A stretch of 33,241 bases of DNA from Bacteroidales bacterium (GCA_028702535.1 JAQVOR010000029.1:1-33241); one strand, 5' to 3'. Numbered from the stretch's first letter, positions 25,420-33,241 are shown. The notes: generated by a model not told the origin, from the sequence alone. Numbers and translations are program-made.

Positions 25420-25538
25420 CGTAAATAAATAAAAAGTAAACAATTTAGTAATTCTAAAAACAAGCCACAAATTATTTTTTACTGATTATTATATTTTACA
25501 AAAACTATATCGAACTCAGGTAATTAACCGCAAACCGC

Positions 25539-26690
25539 TTACTCAATCACAAATCTTGGAATATTCATGGGTAAACGAGCTAAAATTTGATAATTAAGAT
25601 AACTACTCATTTCGCTAAAAGATGCAATTGTTATATTATTTTTATTGTGGCTTCCAATTAGGATTACTTCCTCACCATTAACAGCATTCTTGATATCTGT
25701 AATATTAACTGTAATAGTGTTCATTGTAACTACTCCAAGAACATCTGCTCTCCTACCGTGAATAAGCACATGTCCTCTGTTGCTAAGAGAACGGCTATAT
25801 CCATTATTATACCCAACCGGAATAATTGCCACAATCATGTCTTTGGCTGCTTGAAAACTATTTCCATATCCCACAAATTCGCCTTTGGATATTTTTTTTA
25901 TTGCCATTATTTCCGATTTCCAGCTTATGACACGTTTTAAACTTGATTCTTTGTCTCCATATTTATTGTTACGCAACAACAAGACTTCTGGTGTAGGCCA
26001 AAAACCGTATTGAGCAATACCAACTCGAACCATATTAAAACGGGCTTCGGGATATATCAATGTAGCAGAAGAACTTGAAGTGTGTAAATATTCGGCAATA
26101 ATATTATTTTTCACAAAATATTTATGATATTTTTTAAAAAGGATAAGTTGATTTTTCACTCTTACATAATTAGCTATACTTTCTGCTCCAGCAAAATGAG
26201 TACATATTCCTTTAATCACAAAATTATCCGCATTTTCGTGCAAATATAGAATCAAACTATCAAACTCCTCTGGTTCAATGCCTGTACGTTTAAAACCAGT
26301 TTCAAGCTCAATATGTATTTTAGCCTTTTTCTTTAATAGTTTGGCCGTATCCCCTGCATTTTCTAATCCCGCCAAATCATATATGTAAAATTCAATCTCA
26401 TTTTCAATTACCCACTCAAGCTGCTCGTGGTTAATGAAACCAAAAATCATTATTTCCGAAGTATCAGAAATATATTTAAAAACTTGCTTGGCTTCATAAG
26501 CCGAAAATACAGAGAAATGATTAATGCCGTTTTGTTCGGCGAGAGGTATCATCTGCTCATAACCATGTCCATAAGCATTCCCTTTTACTACTGAACTGAT
26601 TTTCACATTATCACCAACAACTTTTTTTAAAAATTTGATGTTGCTTTTGTATGCTTTTTTACTTATCTCAATGTATGATGTATTATCCAT
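25539..26690 (-). CDS. Alanine racemase family protein
   Basis: 383 residues, full length for the PLP-dependent fold III racemases that make D-alanine for peptidoglycan. The PLP lysine is K36 in VVKGNAYGHG. The catalytic tyrosine is in VGYGNSF (Y275), and HTSSSSATL, RVGIAQYG and IPVGYNNGYSRSLSN match conserved blocks. One block differs: the usual CMDQ reads TMNT (322-325), with Asn for the conserved Asp near the active site. That may mean altered substrate range, or simply a divergent enzyme. Its ATG directly follows the TAA of the M20 amidohydrolase gene (TAAATG), so the two are coupled; together they could release and racemise an amino acid. That is inference. Confidence 0.88.
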   Translation of the reverse strand: MDNTSYIEISKKAYKSNIKFLKKVVGDNVKISSVVKGNAYGHGYEQMIPLAEQNGINHFSVFSAYEAKQVFKYISDTSEIMIFGFINHEQLEWVIENEIEFYIYDLAGLENAGDTAKLLKKKAKIHIELETGFKRTGIEPEEFDSLILYLHENADNFVIKGICTHFAGAESIANYVRVKNQLILFKKYHKYFVKNNIIAEYLHTSSSSATLIYPEARFNMVRVGIAQYGFWPTPEVLLLRNNKYGDKESSLKRVISWKSEIMAIKKISKGEFVGYGNSFQAAKDMIVAIIPVGYNNGYSRSLSNRGHVLIHGRRADVLGVVTMNTITVNITDIKNAVNGEEVILIGSHNKNNITIASFSEMSSYLNYQILARLPMNIPRFVIE

Positions 26691-27833
26691 TTAAATTAAT
26701 GTTTTTTTATAAATTTCGAAAAAGACAGTAATAGCTGTCTCAGTTATTTCATCAGGGAAATCAAAATTCTCATTATGCAATTGTGGATGCTCTTTACCTG
26801 AACCAATGCCGAATATTGCCGATTTATTGTTTATCGTAAAGTGTCCAAAATCTTCACTCCAACGAAAAGCATGCTCCAAAGCTAATATCGGAATATTCGA
26901 TTTTTCGGCAGCGTCTCTCACTAAACTAACACAATAATCATCATTAGTACTTGCAGGAAAATATTCGGTATAATCTATATTATATTTGATTTTATGTTTT
27001 TTGCAAACTGTTTCTAAAACTGAATTTACAGCTTTTTTTAATTTATCCATATCATCATTCAAATATGAGCGAATAGTGAGCATGATGTCGGCCTCTCCTG
27101 GGCTTGTGCCAAAAGCTATTTCGCCTAATTTTGCATGAATAACGGTTAATAAGACAAAGTCCTTAAAAATATCTTGATTTTTAATATTATTAAATTCAAG
27201 TATAAGCTCCGCAAGACAAATATCAGGACTATTTCCATTTTCAGGATAGGCTGCATGAGACGAAAGTCCTTTTAATTTTATTATAACTCCAGTTGAGGCA
27301 GACGAAAAAGCTCCATTTTTGATAAAGACCGTATTCTTTTCGTATCCAGGCAAATTGTGAAATGCAAACGCATAATCTGGATTTATTTGCGTAAACTTTT
27401 TATCTTTAATAATTTTTGCAGCACCTTGTCCATTTTCCTCTTCGGGCTGAAATAATATAATTGCTCTGCCTTTATTAGGTCTTTTCTTGTCGATAAGATG
27501 TGTAAGACCACTTATAACAGCAATATGTCCATCATGCCCACAAAGATGAGCTACACCCGGTTTTTGAGACTTATGTTCTATATTGTTGGTTTCATTTATT
27601 GGTAATGCGTCCATATCGGCACGAAAAAGCACATCAGGACCAGAGTTTCCTGAATCAAAAATATATGCAAGTCCATAACCGCCAATATTCTTAATAATTT
27701 TATCTGGATTTAGAACTTTCAGAAAATCTATTATTCGTTTTTGAGTTTCTTTTTCATGACCAGAAAGCTCAGGATACTTGTGTAAGTCCTTTCTGAAATT
27801 TTGAAGTTTAATTAGAAGTTCACTATCAGGCAT
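26691..27833 (-). CDS. M20-family amidohydrolase (N-acyl-amino-acid hydrolase type)
   Basis: 380 residues, a metal-dependent amidohydrolase of the M20D/hippurate-hydrolase group. Metal-site segments are RADMDALPINE (D73, D75), LCGHDGHIAV (C98, H100, H103) and FQPEEENGQGA (E131, E132). The dimerisation domain is in the middle (about 180-290). A histidine in SGKEHPQLHNENF near the end completes the site. It cleaves acyl or peptide bonds on small molecules in the cytosol; there is no signal peptide. It is the first gene of a two-gene unit with the racemase, joined without any gap. The natural substrate cannot be read from the sequence. Confidence 0.92.
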   Translation of the reverse strand: MPDSELLIKLQNFRKDLHKYPELSGHEKETQKRIIDFLKVLNPDKIIKNIGGYGLAYIFDSGNSGPDVLFRADMDALPINETNNIEHKSQKPGVAHLCGHDGHIAVISGLTHLIDKKRPNKGRAIILFQPEEENGQGAAKIIKDKKFTQINPDYAFAFHNLPGYEKNTVFIKNGAFSSASTGVIIKLKGLSSHAAYPENGNSPDICLAELILEFNNIKNQDIFKDFVLLTVIHAKLGEIAFGTSPGEADIMLTIRSYLNDDMDKLKKAVNSVLETVCKKHKIKYNIDYTEYFPASTNDDYCVSLVRDAAEKSNIPILALEHAFRWSEDFGHFTINNKSAIFGIGSGKEHPQLHNENFDFPDEITETAITVFFEIYKKTLI

Positions 27834-27909
27834 TAAATAAATTATTTGCCCGAAATATAGTAAAAAATTATGAAAAAAATATATGTGTTTTTATTATATG
27901 CATTTTGAA

Positions 27910-27977
27910 CCTAACTTATGACTGATAAATCATACGTTAAGTTGGGTTTTGGTAGATAATGAATGATAAGTCATTCA
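27910..27977. repeat. Two neighbouring hairpins
   Basis: CCTAACTTA (27910-27918) pairs with TAAGTTGGG (27937-27945) apart from one G-T pair or mismatch, and TGAATGA (27960-27966) pairs perfectly with TCATTCA (27971-27977) around a 4-nt loop. They sit between the LolD-like and M20 genes, downstream of LolD on its strand. They may act as terminators but lack a T run on the minus strand. Confidence 0.45.
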
Positions 27978-28049
27978 CATTAGGCACTAATTAACTAAAT
28001 AAATCATAGTGTTTTGATAAAATCTTCTCTTTACAAATAGTGTTTTTGA

Positions 28050-28700
28050 TTACATTATTATACCGTCTTTTATAGTAAAAAGCTTATCAGTTAATTTTGC
28101 ATGTTCTTCGTTATGAGTAACAATAATGAATGTTTGTTCAAAATTTTTACGCAACTCAAATATTATTTTGTATAGGTCTTTGGCATTTTTGGAGTCTAGA
28201 TTTCCAGATGGTTCATCAGCCAAAATAATACTTGGATTATTGATTAGTGCACGTGCAATAGCGATGCGTTGTTTTTCGCCTCCTGATAATTCGTTTGGTT
28301 TATGGTCTTTTCGGTCTTCGATATTTAGAGCTTTCAATAAATCTAATGCTCGTTTTTGGACAAGGTTTTTATTAGTTTTAGCAATAAAGCCTGGGATACA
28401 TACATTTTCGATTGCAGTAAACTCGGGCAATAAATGATGAAATTGAAATACAAAACCGATATTTTGATTTCGAAAAGCTGCAAGTGCCTTTTCGCCCAAT
28501 TCATTTATATTTACATTATCTATTAGGATTTTACCTTTATCAGGTTTTAATAATGTACCAATAATCTGTAAAAGTGTTGTTTTACCGGCTCCCGAGGCTC
28601 CAAGCACCGAAACAATCTCAGATTTTTTTACACTTAGATTTATTCCTTTTAATACTTCTAAGTTTCCGAAAGATTTGTAAATGTCTTGTACTAAAATCAT
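28050..28700 (-). CDS. LolD-like ABC transporter ATP-binding protein
   Basis: 216 residues, a single ABC ATPase domain of the MacB/LolD/FtsE group. Walker A is GASGAGKT (34-41), the Q-loop glutamine is Q86, the signature is LSGGEKQ (138-144), Walker B is IILADE (158-163) with PSGNLDS following, and the switch histidine is H196. The GNLDS after Walker B is typical of LolD/MacB-type proteins that drive lipoprotein or peptide export. No permease gene is next to it; both flanks are repeat-bearing gaps, so its membrane partner is unlinked. LolD is the best guess in a genome that makes outer-membrane lipoproteins. Confidence 0.9.
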   Translation of the reverse strand: MILVQDIYKSFGNLEVLKGINLSVKKSEIVSVLGASGAGKTTLLQIIGTLLKPDKGKILIDNVNINELGEKALAAFRNQNIGFVFQFHHLLPEFTAIENVCIPGFIAKTNKNLVQKRALDLLKALNIEDRKDHKPNELSGGEKQRIAIARALINNPSIILADEPSGNLDSKNAKDLYKIIFELRKNFEQTFIIVTHNEEHAKLTDKLFTIKDGIIM

Positions 28701-28913
28701 TTATATAATATTTTTTGTAAAGATAATTTTTGTATTGCAAATAATAAAGATAATTACAAAAACTTTAAGATATGATAATAATTAACTCAGAACTCCTGCC
28801 TCGATCTCAATAATTCAGGTAGTTATACCAAAATGATATCAAATTGGTATTATTTCTATTGGTTCGAAAAATAAAATTGTCGTATTCTTGTTTTGAAATT
28901 GCGAACTGAAAAT

Positions 28914-28990
28914 AACAGATTTCTCCCTCTTCCTTCGTCGGGGTCGAAATCTGTTTAAACTGACTAAAAATCTGGGGATTGCTGATTTGC
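28914..28990 (+). repeat. Dispersed repeat, copy 2, with short palindrome
   Basis: AACAGATTTC (28914-28923) and GAAATCTGTT (28946-28955) are a perfect inverted pair. The right arm runs into a segment (28947-28990) shared with 30063-30106: AAATCTGTTTAAACTGAC, then AATCTGGGGATTGCTGATTT. This is a compact form of the large palindrome at 29935-30071. Confidence 0.8.
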
Positions 28991-29196
28991 CAATAAAATC
29001 TCGCTCGCTCGGATTTATTTGCAATCCAAGTGTTGCTATAATCCGAGTGTTGCTATGTTTTTTAATTAAACGTAATTAATAGTTGGGGTTCAATAATATT
29101 TCTAATAAATAATTCGAGGGATAGTAAGAAGATCAGAAATATTTAGTTTATCACTACACTGGTTTAACAACTACGAAAAATCAGGAATTCTGAAAT

Positions 29197-29224
29197 TAAA
29201 AAAAGACGATAAAAAAACCGTCTT
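29197..29224 (-). terminator. Terminator of the small secreted protein gene
   Basis: On the minus strand AAGACG (29219-29224) pairs with CGTCTT (29203-29208) around a 10-nt loop and runs into a T stretch. It lies about 46 nt beyond the stop at 29270. The stem is short, so moderate confidence. Confidence 0.55.
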
Positions 29225-29269
29225 ATAAATATATGATTTACCTATTACTTAAAATCGAAACTATTCCTT

Positions 29270-29656
29270 TTATTTTGAGATAATTATTCGTTCGACTGAA
29301 ATACCTTTATCCGTTTGAACTCTGATAAAATATGTACCAGCCTCCATATCTTCAATCGGAATATCTAATACATTTGATGCTCCTCTACTTTTAGTAGCTT
29401 GATAAACGATATTAGAATGATTATTAATCATTTTCACACTACTAACTTTGGCAGATTCGGCGAATACTATTGAAATTTTATCATTTTGTTGACTTGGAAC
29501 TACCGTAAAAGCACTTTGATTATTATTTGCTTTTGCAATTTTATTTCCGTCTTTATCGTAATCTTTGCCATTCACTAATATAGGATTCACAATGCTTGCG
29601 ACACTAAACCCAATTATTGAAAACATTAATACGATTAAACAAATTGTTTTTTTCAT
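29270..29656 (-). CDS. Small secreted protein with T9SS-sorting-domain-like C-terminus
   Basis: 128 residues with a signal peptide (about 1-20, GFSVA). The C-terminal ~75 residues have the beta-sandwich pattern of Bacteroidota sorting domains or related DUF3244-type proteins: KISIVFAES, then VSSVKMINN, and EAGTYFIRVQTDKGISVERI near the end. A type A T9SS signal normally ends a much larger cargo; here there is almost nothing before it. It may be a small surface protein, a free-standing domain, or the last piece of a shortened cargo gene. A -7 box lies upstream and a terminator downstream, so it is its own transcription unit. Confidence 0.75.
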   Translation of the reverse strand: MKKTICLIVLMFSIIGFSVASIVNPILVNGKDYDKDGNKIAKANNNQSAFTVVPSQQNDKISIVFAESAKVSSVKMINNHSNIVYQATKSRGASNVLDIPIEDMEAGTYFIRVQTDKGISVERIIISK

Positions 29657-29679
29657 CTTTTTATCTTTTCATGACAATA

Positions 29680-29709
29680 CAAATATACATAATTAATTAA
29701 TACAACAAT
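29680..29709 (-). promoter_or_regulatory. Candidate promoter of the small secreted protein
   Basis: The minus strand has TATATTTG (29680-29687), an exact TAnnTTTG match 23 nt before the ATG. An imperfect -33 box, ATTG at 29706-29709, lies 18 nt further up. Confidence 0.45.
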
Positions 29710-29934
29710 AAAAAAAAATCACTTTTTTTGATAATAATGCAAACTTTTCTGCAACTTGCTGATATTAAACACTTTAATTTTCAAATATTTTAAGCATTTT
29801 ATTATTATTGCAATTTGATATTTATACAAAGCTGAATTATTAGCTAAATTGGGTATCTCTAAAAACAACAAAACAAGTGCCTATAAGCTGTGCTATTTTT
29901 CTCGGAGCAAATTATTGAAATTACACTTAAGATT

Positions 29935-30071
29935 AACAGATTTCTCCCTGCGGTCGAAATGACAAGTAATAATAATATTGAAAGGAGAGGCTTGGTGGCG
30001 GCTTTGCCGCCACCAAGCCTCTCCCCAACTCCTCTAACATCAGTCATTTCGACCAACGGGAGAAATCTGTT
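29935..30071. repeat. Nested palindrome around a 19-bp GC-rich stem
   Basis: Three sets of inverted arms are nested. Outer: AACAGATTTCTCCC (29935-29948) with GGGAGAAATCTGTT (30058-30071). Middle: GGTCGAAATGAC (29952-29963) with GTCATTTCGACC (30043-30054). Inner: GGAGAGGCTTGGTGGCGGC (29984-30002) with its perfect inverse (30006-30024) and a TTT loop. Total length 137 bp. The outer arms are shared with the copy at 28914. GTCATTTCGACC...GGGAGAAATCT elements are known to me as frequent extragenic repeats in Bacteroidota. Confidence 0.85.
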
Positions 30072-30115
30072 TAAACTGACTAAAAATCTGGGGATTGCTG
30101 ATTTGCGAATAAAAT
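30063..30115 (+). repeat. Dispersed repeat, copy 3
   Basis: Continues directly from the right arm of the nested palindrome: AAATCTGTTTAAACTGAC, then AATCTGGGGATTGCTGATTT and GCGAATAAAATC. The first ~44 bases equal the copy at 28947-28990, and the copy at 25282 (minus) shares the GGGGATTGCTGATTTGCGAAT part. Confidence 0.8.
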
Positions 30116-30245
30116 CCGAGCGAATAGTGGGAATTTCCATCATCCGCGTTTTTGCGGTTATGGAAACGTTATAAAAAAGCACATAAAGAATAATCAATTT
30201 TGTAGTATTGATTTTGGGTGGTTTTGTGGTTTGGGAATCTTTACT

Positions 30246-30312
30246 GACGTTTACATTGCCTTCAACATATTAGCAGAAACAGGATTTAATTTTTAGGCGG
30301 CAATGTAAAGTC
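30246..30312. mobile_element. MITE-like element, copy 2
   Basis: 67 bp, in inverse orientation to the element at 25352-25419. The right end is GGCAATGTAAAGTC and the left end GACGTTTACATTGCC, which carries one extra G compared with GACTTTACATTGCC. The inner GCAGAAACAGGATTT is the inverse of AAATCCTATTTCTGC in copy 1, with one change. It has no coding capacity. Confidence 0.6.
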
Positions 30313-30333
30313 GAAATTTATCACTACATTCGG

Positions 30334-30383
30334 ATTGCAAATTCGAGCGAGCAGAGCAATTGCAAATCCGAACGGGCAGAGCA
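30334..30383. repeat. Two tandem 25-bp units
   Basis: Units at 30334-30358 and 30359-30383 both run ATTGCAAATyCGA...GCAGAGCA and differ at three bases. A decayed third unit follows (about 30387-30407, GATTACAAATCCAAG). The array ends just before the stop of the GH20 gene. Related GATTTGCAATCC pieces occur near 29011-29030. Confidence 0.7.
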
Positions 30384-30411
30384 AAAGATTACAAATCCAA
30401 GTGAACGGAAA

Positions 30412-33096
30412 CTATCTAATTATAATTTCATCAGCAAATATCATCGCATCATAACTCGATCCAGCATTATGCCATTCGGGCAATTTACCATAATATCTGG
30501 CAATAATCTTTATGTATCGGGTTTGGATATTATCAAAATCGGCAGAATAAACTTCTTTTAGATTTCTAGGTTTCTCAGGTTGAGTTTTGCCTAAAATCGT
30601 TGTCAGCAGCTGATATTCTTCATCTAAATTATTCTTGACATAAATCTCAACTTGCTTGGGAAAAATCACCCAATCGTAAGTATTTTGAAAAAATCCCATT
30701 GAAAAAGAATTCAAAGTGTCCATGCATTCCAAATCGATTTCTAAGTCAATATCCTGTCCACCAAAACCTTGCCATTTGCCATTTCTTATGTTTAAGCTAT
30801 CTCCTTGTTTTCCATCCAATAAAGCGTTTATTCCGCCGCCATCATAACTTGGGTGATAAGTACTATACTCCGAATTTAAAGCATGCAGTTTTCCTATCCC
30901 TTTATGGTAAATAAGATTACATTCAGAAATGCCATAAGCCTTATTATTATTGATTGCACGAGCTTTTATTGAGACATCCTCAGCAATATAAATTGTATCG
31001 GTATATTTTTCAGAAAAATCGTCAACAGTATCTTGATTAATGGAATAATAAATAGGCAAATTTCCAAATAAAGTACGCATTGAAATAGCCCTTCCTTTTT
31101 CAGAAATATTATCGCTTGGAGAAATAATACAATAAGCCTCCAGATTATTTAAATCATCAATTAACACATCATATTTTTCAAGATTTTTATCCAACCAATA
31201 CTGACGATTTTCTTTGTTCCATAAATTTGTATATTCAGCTTTTAGAAGTTCAAGTTCTTGTGTAAGAATTTCAATCTCGTTTTTCAAATCTAAAGTATTT
31301 ATACTTTTTTTGTCATTTATATAATCATAAAGCTTAATGCGAAACAAGTTTTTATTTAAAGTAAAACGAACTTGTTGGATTGCAAAAGTTAAATAATCAA
31401 TTGAGTTTTTATTTTTTATATCTTTTTTGGAAATGTTATCAACTTTTTTAATTAAATCGTCTAACTCATTTAACATCTGCATATTAGCATCTCTACTTTG
31501 ATTAGAGATATATTCTAAATGAATTGGAAATATTGGCTCAAAAAATCTTGTATTTTTTAAAATATCTCTCACATCTGAATTGTGTAAATGTGAAAACTCA
31601 ATAATGCAATCATTAATATTATCTTCTTTTAATCCATAAAACAATTCATTAAAAGCATCATTAAAAGCATTGTATCTGCTTGTTCTTTCTGCATTTGAAA
31701 GTTCTGCAGATAAATTAAGTGACGGAGCATTCCAACTAAGTTCTGCACCCCATGTAAATCCATGCCAATTATTCTGAAAAAAGTTTAATCCATCATCATC
31801 CCAACTTGTATTTAATACTCCAGTTGCATTATGTTTTAATCCATCTCGAATAAGATTGAAAACATTTATTTCGGTGCTGCGATAATCAGGAAATATATTT
31901 GACCAACAATTTACTCCAGGAGCGACCCAAAAATTAATGCCAGTATTTGATATGGGCGTAATTGCATATTCAAAATTTTCTGCAGCATGATATCCCCAAG
32001 CTATAACAGTAATATCCTTTGGCAAATGCTTAATTATATGCGGGTGATTAGAAATAATATCACCCCACATTAATATCTTATTGTCATATTTTTTCAATAA
32101 ATTATTCAGTCGATTGATATGATACAAATAAACGCCATCAACACCAATACTATCAAGCATAGACTTAGATTTGCCTTGTCCAAGACCATCAGTTTCGTCG
32201 CAATTAATATTAAAATATTCGCTACTAAATGCTGGAACTATTTCCTCATAAACATCTTGAAGAAAATCATAAGACTCCTCCATTGCTGGAGATATAATAT
32301 GCTTATTTTCAGCCAAATGACTATACTTTGGATGTGATAAGGTTTTTTCCATGTGCCCAAAAGACTGATAACTTGCGATTAAATTTACATGATATTTTTT
32401 TGCATACTTACTCAATTCCTTAATTTGAGCTTTGGTAATTCCATCTTCTGGAGCAATTCCTGGATGTTTTTCCAATTTGTAAACATGCTCGATATACAGC
32501 GTAAAATGGTTTAATTTATAAGCCGACATTTTTCTGATTTGCTCCTTAAGGGTTTCCATTTTAGGGATTGGTCCTCTGCTAATATCGTCCTGCCAAGCTC
32601 TAATAGGAATATCTGGAAAATCATAAATTACAAGACATGGAATATTATTTCTATCTGTATTTGCAGCAATAATTTGCTTAAGAGTTTGTAAACCATAAAA
32701 AATCCCCGCATCTGTATATGCAATAACTTGAATTGATTTTGGAGTAATATTTAAGATATATGATTCTGGCTCTGACTTGTAATCTACTTGTAAATTATTC
32801 TGACGAAATAAATCCTTAAATTCTTCATCATCAGCTGTTTTTATAAATTCAATATGATTGCTTTTTGATTTTTCTACTTTTTTAAGATTAATGCCTAATT
32901 CTTTTTCCACACAATTTGAAAGCTGCTCTAAATTAAAATTATCTAAATTATGAACAACAATTTTAGTGTTATTGTTTATCTCAAAACTTGCACTTTTCTG
33001 TTCAACATATTGAGGTGTTGGAATAAGTTTAACTTGCCCATATATGCTAAAACAAAGGATAAGATTAATTGCTGTAAACAGAATTTGTTTTTTCAT
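30412..33096 (-). CDS. Secreted family 20 glycoside hydrolase (beta-N-acetylhexosaminidase-like)
   Basis: 894 residues with a signal peptide (about 1-20, ending YGQ). Order: an N-terminal GH20b-like domain (about 22-155, including IPTPQYVEQKSASFEI and the DAGIFYGLQTLKQII segment), the GH20 barrel (about 160-480), a helical region (about 500-650), a CHB_HEX_C/Fn3-like module (about 660-735) and a discoidin-like F5/8C domain (about 745-894). The catalytic Asp-Glu pair is D300-E301 in FNINCDETDGLG, where most GH20 enzymes have GGDE. It should remove terminal hexosamine sugars from glycans outside the cytoplasm. There is no T9SS tail. The preceding gene ends 20 nt upstream, so the two may be co-transcribed. 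Confidence 0.87.
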   Translation of the reverse strand: MKKQILFTAINLILCFSIYGQVKLIPTPQYVEQKSASFEINNNTKIVVHNLDNFNLEQLSNCVEKELGINLKKVEKSKSNHIEFIKTADDEEFKDLFRQNNLQVDYKSEPESYILNITPKSIQVIAYTDAGIFYGLQTLKQIIAANTDRNNIPCLVIYDFPDIPIRAWQDDISRGPIPKMETLKEQIRKMSAYKLNHFTLYIEHVYKLEKHPGIAPEDGITKAQIKELSKYAKKYHVNLIASYQSFGHMEKTLSHPKYSHLAENKHIISPAMEESYDFLQDVYEEIVPAFSSEYFNINCDETDGLGQGKSKSMLDSIGVDGVYLYHINRLNNLLKKYDNKILMWGDIISNHPHIIKHLPKDITVIAWGYHAAENFEYAITPISNTGINFWVAPGVNCWSNIFPDYRSTEINVFNLIRDGLKHNATGVLNTSWDDDGLNFFQNNWHGFTWGAELSWNAPSLNLSAELSNAERTSRYNAFNDAFNELFYGLKEDNINDCIIEFSHLHNSDVRDILKNTRFFEPIFPIHLEYISNQSRDANMQMLNELDDLIKKVDNISKKDIKNKNSIDYLTFAIQQVRFTLNKNLFRIKLYDYINDKKSINTLDLKNEIEILTQELELLKAEYTNLWNKENRQYWLDKNLEKYDVLIDDLNNLEAYCIISPSDNISEKGRAISMRTLFGNLPIYYSINQDTVDDFSEKYTDTIYIAEDVSIKARAINNNKAYGISECNLIYHKGIGKLHALNSEYSTYHPSYDGGGINALLDGKQGDSLNIRNGKWQGFGGQDIDLEIDLECMDTLNSFSMGFFQNTYDWVIFPKQVEIYVKNNLDEEYQLLTTILGKTQPEKPRNLKEVYSADFDNIQTRYIKIIARYYGKLPEWHNAGSSYDAMIFADEIIIR

Positions 33097-33116
33097 TATT
33101 CAATTATTTTAGAACT

Positions 33117-33241
33117 CTATCTTATAAGACTTATCGTTCCTTTATAAGTATCAGTATTATTAAGTATCAAAATAAACACATATCCACCAGTTGGCAAATC
33201 TTTATCGTTTCTTCTGCCGTCCCACTGATTTAATGGATTTG
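33117..33241 (-). CDS. 3' end of a T9SS-exported protein (type B sorting domain)
   Basis: Partial: only the last 41 codons are inside the window, ending at TAG 33117-33119. The reading NPLNQWDGRRNDKDLPTGGY, then TDTYKGTISLIR, matches the C-terminal gliding-motility-associated (type B) sorting domain, whose usual pattern is WDGxxxGxxLPxGxYxYxI...YKGxxxLIR. So the gene upstream encodes a large surface or secreted protein exported by the type IX system. Its stop is 20 nt before the GH20 ATG. Confidence 0.8.
   Translation of the reverse strand, partial: NPLNQWDGRRNDKDLPTGGYVFILILNNTDTYKGTISLIR

Larger units (their letters stand above)
25054..25538. other. Repeat-containing gap upstream of the kinase gene
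   Basis: These 485 bases hold no gene. They contain the kinase promoter (25078-25110), five 7-bp tandem repeats (25196-25230), a copy of a dispersed repeat (25282-25308) and a MITE-like element (25352-25419). The stretch 25420-25538 shows nothing I recognise. Confidence 0.7.
28701..29269. other. Repeat-rich gap
   Basis: These 569 bases hold no gene. They contain a palindrome and dispersed-repeat copy (28914-28990), further fragments with GCTCGGATTTATTTGCAATCC nearby (29008-29030), and the terminator of the next gene (29197-29224). Short frames here are translations of the repeats. Confidence 0.7.
29657..30411. other. Large repeat-filled gap
   Basis: These 755 bases hold no gene. They contain a promoter candidate (29680-29709), a nested palindrome (29935-30071), a dispersed-repeat copy (30063-30115), a MITE-like copy (30246-30312) and two 25-bp tandem units (30334-30383). 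Frames of about 100 codons on both strands over the palindrome are by-products of the inverted repeat. The stretch 29710-29930 shows nothing I recognise. Confidence 0.75.

Noticed and set aside
27834..28049. Regulatory RNA or riboswitch between the LolD-like and M20 genes
   Set aside because: Two hairpins are present but no known riboswitch pattern could be recognised; left as repeats.
29859..30197. Frames of about 95-112 codons on both strands
   Set aside because: They are translations of the nested palindrome and dispersed repeat; similar peptides appear at the other repeat copy (28839-29024).

Overview
The window is AT-rich bacterial DNA that reads as Bacteroidota, most likely an anaerobic Bacteroidales-like lineage. 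Three things point there. Promoter candidates match the Bacteroidota -33 TTTG / -7 TAnnTTTG pattern. A complete Na+-translocating NADH:quinone reductase operon (nqrA-F) is present. At the right edge is the end of a type IX secretion (T9SS) type B sorting domain. Shine-Dalgarno sequences are mostly absent. Of 30 complete genes I count 25 TAA, 4 TAG and one TGA stop.

Left part, plus strand (428-10528). A tight run holds a split transketolase whose two halves flank a secreted von Willebrand A protein, followed within 5 nt by an ECF sigma factor, a membrane protein that looks like its anti-sigma factor, and a Spy/CpxP-like periplasmic protein (428-5141). Then come a DsrE-family protein, an overlapping pair of glycosyltransferases (GT9 with cysteine clusters, and GT4), a repeat-rich gap with a decayed lipoprotein leader, and two unrecognised lipoproteins.

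Accessory patch (10529-12338). On the minus strand lies a scar of a HpaII-like restriction-modification locus: the end of a C5-cytosine methyltransferase joined out of frame to the end of a HpaII-like endonuclease. Next to it are a GC-richer repeat and a coupled three-gene unit (two small unknown proteins and an HNH endonuclease).

Core genes, minus strand (12339-25053). valS, the nqrABCDEF operon, a 0.7 kb gap containing a protein-like frame interrupted only by three TGA codons, an SPFH-GYF protein with an HPt protein, and a LytS/LytR-type kinase and regulator.

Right part, minus strand (25539-33241). An alanine racemase-like gene abuts an M20 amidohydrolase. Then come a LolD-like ABC ATPase, a small secreted protein with a T9SS-like tail, a large GH20 glycosidase, and the 3' end of a T9SS-exported protein. 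The gaps here are full of dispersed palindromic repeats, including a two-copy element with 14-bp terminal inverted repeats and a nested palindrome around a 19-bp GC-rich stem.

No rRNA, tRNA, CRISPR array, transposase or phage gene was recognised. All family names come from reading motifs by eye, without database searches.
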